Below are positions 63,056 to 64,000 of a stretch of DNA of 64,000 nt, piece after piece. The notes beneath the pieces were generated by a model that worked only from the letters and a program-made list of their open reading frames with translations, was not told where the DNA came from and ran no database searches. Every line of letters starts with the position of its first letter. Within the stretch, counting starts at the first letter, position 1. Both the position numbers and the translations under genes were made by a program. The stretch is taken from NCBI GenBank assembly GCA_903858685.1, contig CAIOJR010000101.1:1-64000 (forward strand). The letters are read 5' to 3'. This DNA is from an uncultured Caulobacterales bacterium. Its GTDB lineage: Bacteria > Pseudomonadota > Alphaproteobacteria > Caulobacterales > Caulobacteraceae.

Positions 63056-63939
63056 GCGCCACGACACGCATCGCCCTGATCGGCTTTGGCGAGGTTGGCC
63101 AGACCCTGGCGGAGGACCTCGCAGGCGCTGGTGTGACTGACCTCGTCGCGTTTGACGTGAAGTTTTCAGATCCCGAGAGCCCGCCGTCCCGCGCTCTGGC
63201 GCAACACCTTGATGTGCGCGTTGCGGCAACGGCGGGGCAGGCCTCGGCGGACGCCGATCTGGTGATCTGCGCCGTCACAGCGGCGCAGGATGTGGCGGCC
63301 GCGCGGGCAGTGGCGGCGGGCGGTTTGGGCAAGGGCGGATTCTTCCTGGACCTCAACTCCGCCTCACCCGGCATGAAACTGGCTTCGGCGGCGCTGATCG
63401 AGGCGGCTGGCGGCCTTTATGTCGAAGCCGCTGTGATGAGCCCGATCGGACCGAAGCGCATCGCCTCGCCCATGTTGCTTGGCGGCCCGCACATGGCGGC
63501 CTTTCTTGAACTGGCCGCGCCGCTCGGCTTTAGCGGCGCAAGGCCGTTTTCTGAAGTGCTCGGCAAGGCGTCGGCGGCCAAGATGTGTCGCAGCGTGATG
63601 GTCAAGGGGATCGAGGCCCTGTTGACGGAGTCCCTGTTGGCGGCGCGCCACTATGATGTGCTGGATACGGTGGTCGGCTCGCTCAGCGATCTGTTTCCTC
63701 TGCCCAACTGGCCGCAATTGTCGCGCTACATGATCTCGCGCTCGGTCGAACACGGGGTGCGGCGGGCGGAGGAAATGCGCGAAGCGGCCCGCACGGTGGA
63801 AGAGGCGGGCGTCGCGCCCTTGCTGACCCGCATGATTTCCGAACGTCAGGACGCCTCGGCCCATTACCGTTCCGCACTCGCCGAAGACGATCTCGCAGCG
63901 ATGCTGGACGCCATCATCAGGGAGACGAAACCGTCATGA
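63052..63939 (+). CDS. DUF1932-containing NAD(P)-binding dehydrogenase of unknown substrate
   Basis: 295 residues. The Rossmann loop IALIGFGEVGQTLA is at the front, and DUF1932 forms the helical carboxy-terminal domain. The beta-hydroxyacid-dehydrogenase-type catalytic Lys is probably in LGKASAAKMCRS. SPIGPKRIASPMLLGG is the substrate loop. Similar proteins are called 6-phosphogluconate-dehydrogenase-like, but no sugar phosphate role is expected. It is translationally coupled to ligU and ligJ on both sides, so it very likely serves protocatechuate or gallate catabolism. The reaction is not known to me. Confidence 0.85.
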   Translation: MSATTRIALIGFGEVGQTLAEDLAGAGVTDLVAFDVKFSDPESPPSRALAQHLDVRVAATAGQASADADLVICAVTAAQDVAAARAVAAGGLGKGGFFLDLNSASPGMKLASAALIEAAGGLYVEAAVMSPIGPKRIASPMLLGGPHMAAFLELAAPLGFSGARPFSEVLGKASAAKMCRSVMVKGIEALLTESLLAARHYDVLDTVVGSLSDLFPLPNWPQLSRYMISRSVEHGVRRAEEMREAARTVEEAGVAPLLTRMISERQDASAHYRSALAEDDLAAMLDAIIRETKPS

Positions 63940-64000
63940 TCATCGACTGTCACGGCCACTACACCACTGCGCCCAAGGCCCATGATGACTGGCGCGACGC
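63936..64000 (+). CDS. ligJ: 4-oxalomesaconate hydratase, first codons (runs off right edge)
   Basis: Twenty-one complete codons are visible: MIIDCHGHYTTAPKA then HDDWRD. The start MIIDCHGHYTTAPKA is the amidohydrolase metal site (HxH) typical of LigJ. LigJ hydrates 4-oxalomesaconate to 4-carboxy-4-hydroxy-2-oxoadipate, the substrate of LigK. ATG 63936 overlaps the DUF1932 stop. The gene continues beyond 64000. Confidence 0.88.
   Translation, partial: MIIDCHGHYTTAPKAHDDWRD

Overview
The window is a chromosomal segment of a GC-rich alphaproteobacterium. Signs of this are a MucR-type regulator, a Sphingobium-like protocatechuate 4,5-cleavage gene set, TTGA-N6-TCAA (Fnr/FixK-type) operators and a dense mix of acyl-CoA and ring-oxygenase genes. 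Caulobacterales or Sphingomonadales fit best, but the sequence alone does not settle the order. I see no rRNA or tRNA gene, CRISPR array, insertion sequence, integrase or prophage gene. The long open frames opposite many genes are GC-rich shadows.

Layout. 1-9 kb: the amino-terminal two thirds of glutamate synthase large subunit (gltB, running off the left edge), an SDR, a secreted CAP-domain protein, a small membrane protein, a lone TadG-like von Willebrand protein after an AT-rich gap, a lipoprotein, a CitE-like lyase and a PaaI-type thioesterase. 9-14 kb: a translationally coupled operon for a 2-oxoacid oxidoreductase (KorC-like flavo-iron-sulfur protein, KorA, KorB). 14-20 kb: Yip1 protein, amidohydrolase, dienelactone hydrolase-like protein, a flavin monooxygenase behind a perfect Fnr/FixK box, and a MucR homologue lacking most zinc ligands. 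20-27 kb: an H-NOX/hybrid histidine kinase pair, a DUF4403 lipoprotein, a membrane protein resembling styrene oxide isomerase, and a cytochrome P450. 27-32 kb: a FliK-like/FlhB-tail pair, then a periplasmic cytochrome c overlapping a Cyc2-like outer-membrane cytochrome-porin, then a GH29 fucosidase. 32-47 kb: TetR, a DDAH plus permease pair, thiolase, 2-hydroxyacid dehydrogenase, drug-type MFS pump, GST, hotdog protein, double thioredoxin-fold protein, acyl-CoA synthetase, VOC protein, FetAB-type ABC pair and a patatin lipoprotein. 47-59 kb: a 1,090-residue transglutaminase-family protein apparently starting at CTG, a CaiB-type CoA transferase, an rRNA methyltransferase/pseudouridine synthase pair, a Rieske oxygenase, an acyl-CoA dehydrogenase, an MFS carrier and an unknown protein. 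59-64 kb: LysR regulator, then ligC, ligK, ligU, a DUF1932 dehydrogenase and the first codons of ligJ.

Two themes link the genes. One is catabolism of aromatic and other hydrophobic carbon: ring oxygenases, P450, CoA ligase, dehydrogenase, thiolase and CoA transferase, with the lower protocatechuate meta pathway at the right edge. The other is redox and low-oxygen or NO biology: H-NOX with its kinase, three Fnr-type boxes (upstream of a CitE-like lyase, the flavin monooxygenase and the Cyc2-like cytochrome pair), and a ferredoxin-type 2-oxoacid oxidoreductase. The Cyc2-like porin-cytochrome with its partner cytochrome c, possibly under Fnr-type control, is the least expected system here. The styrene-oxide-isomerase-like protein, the zinc-less MucR and the CTG start also deserve attention.
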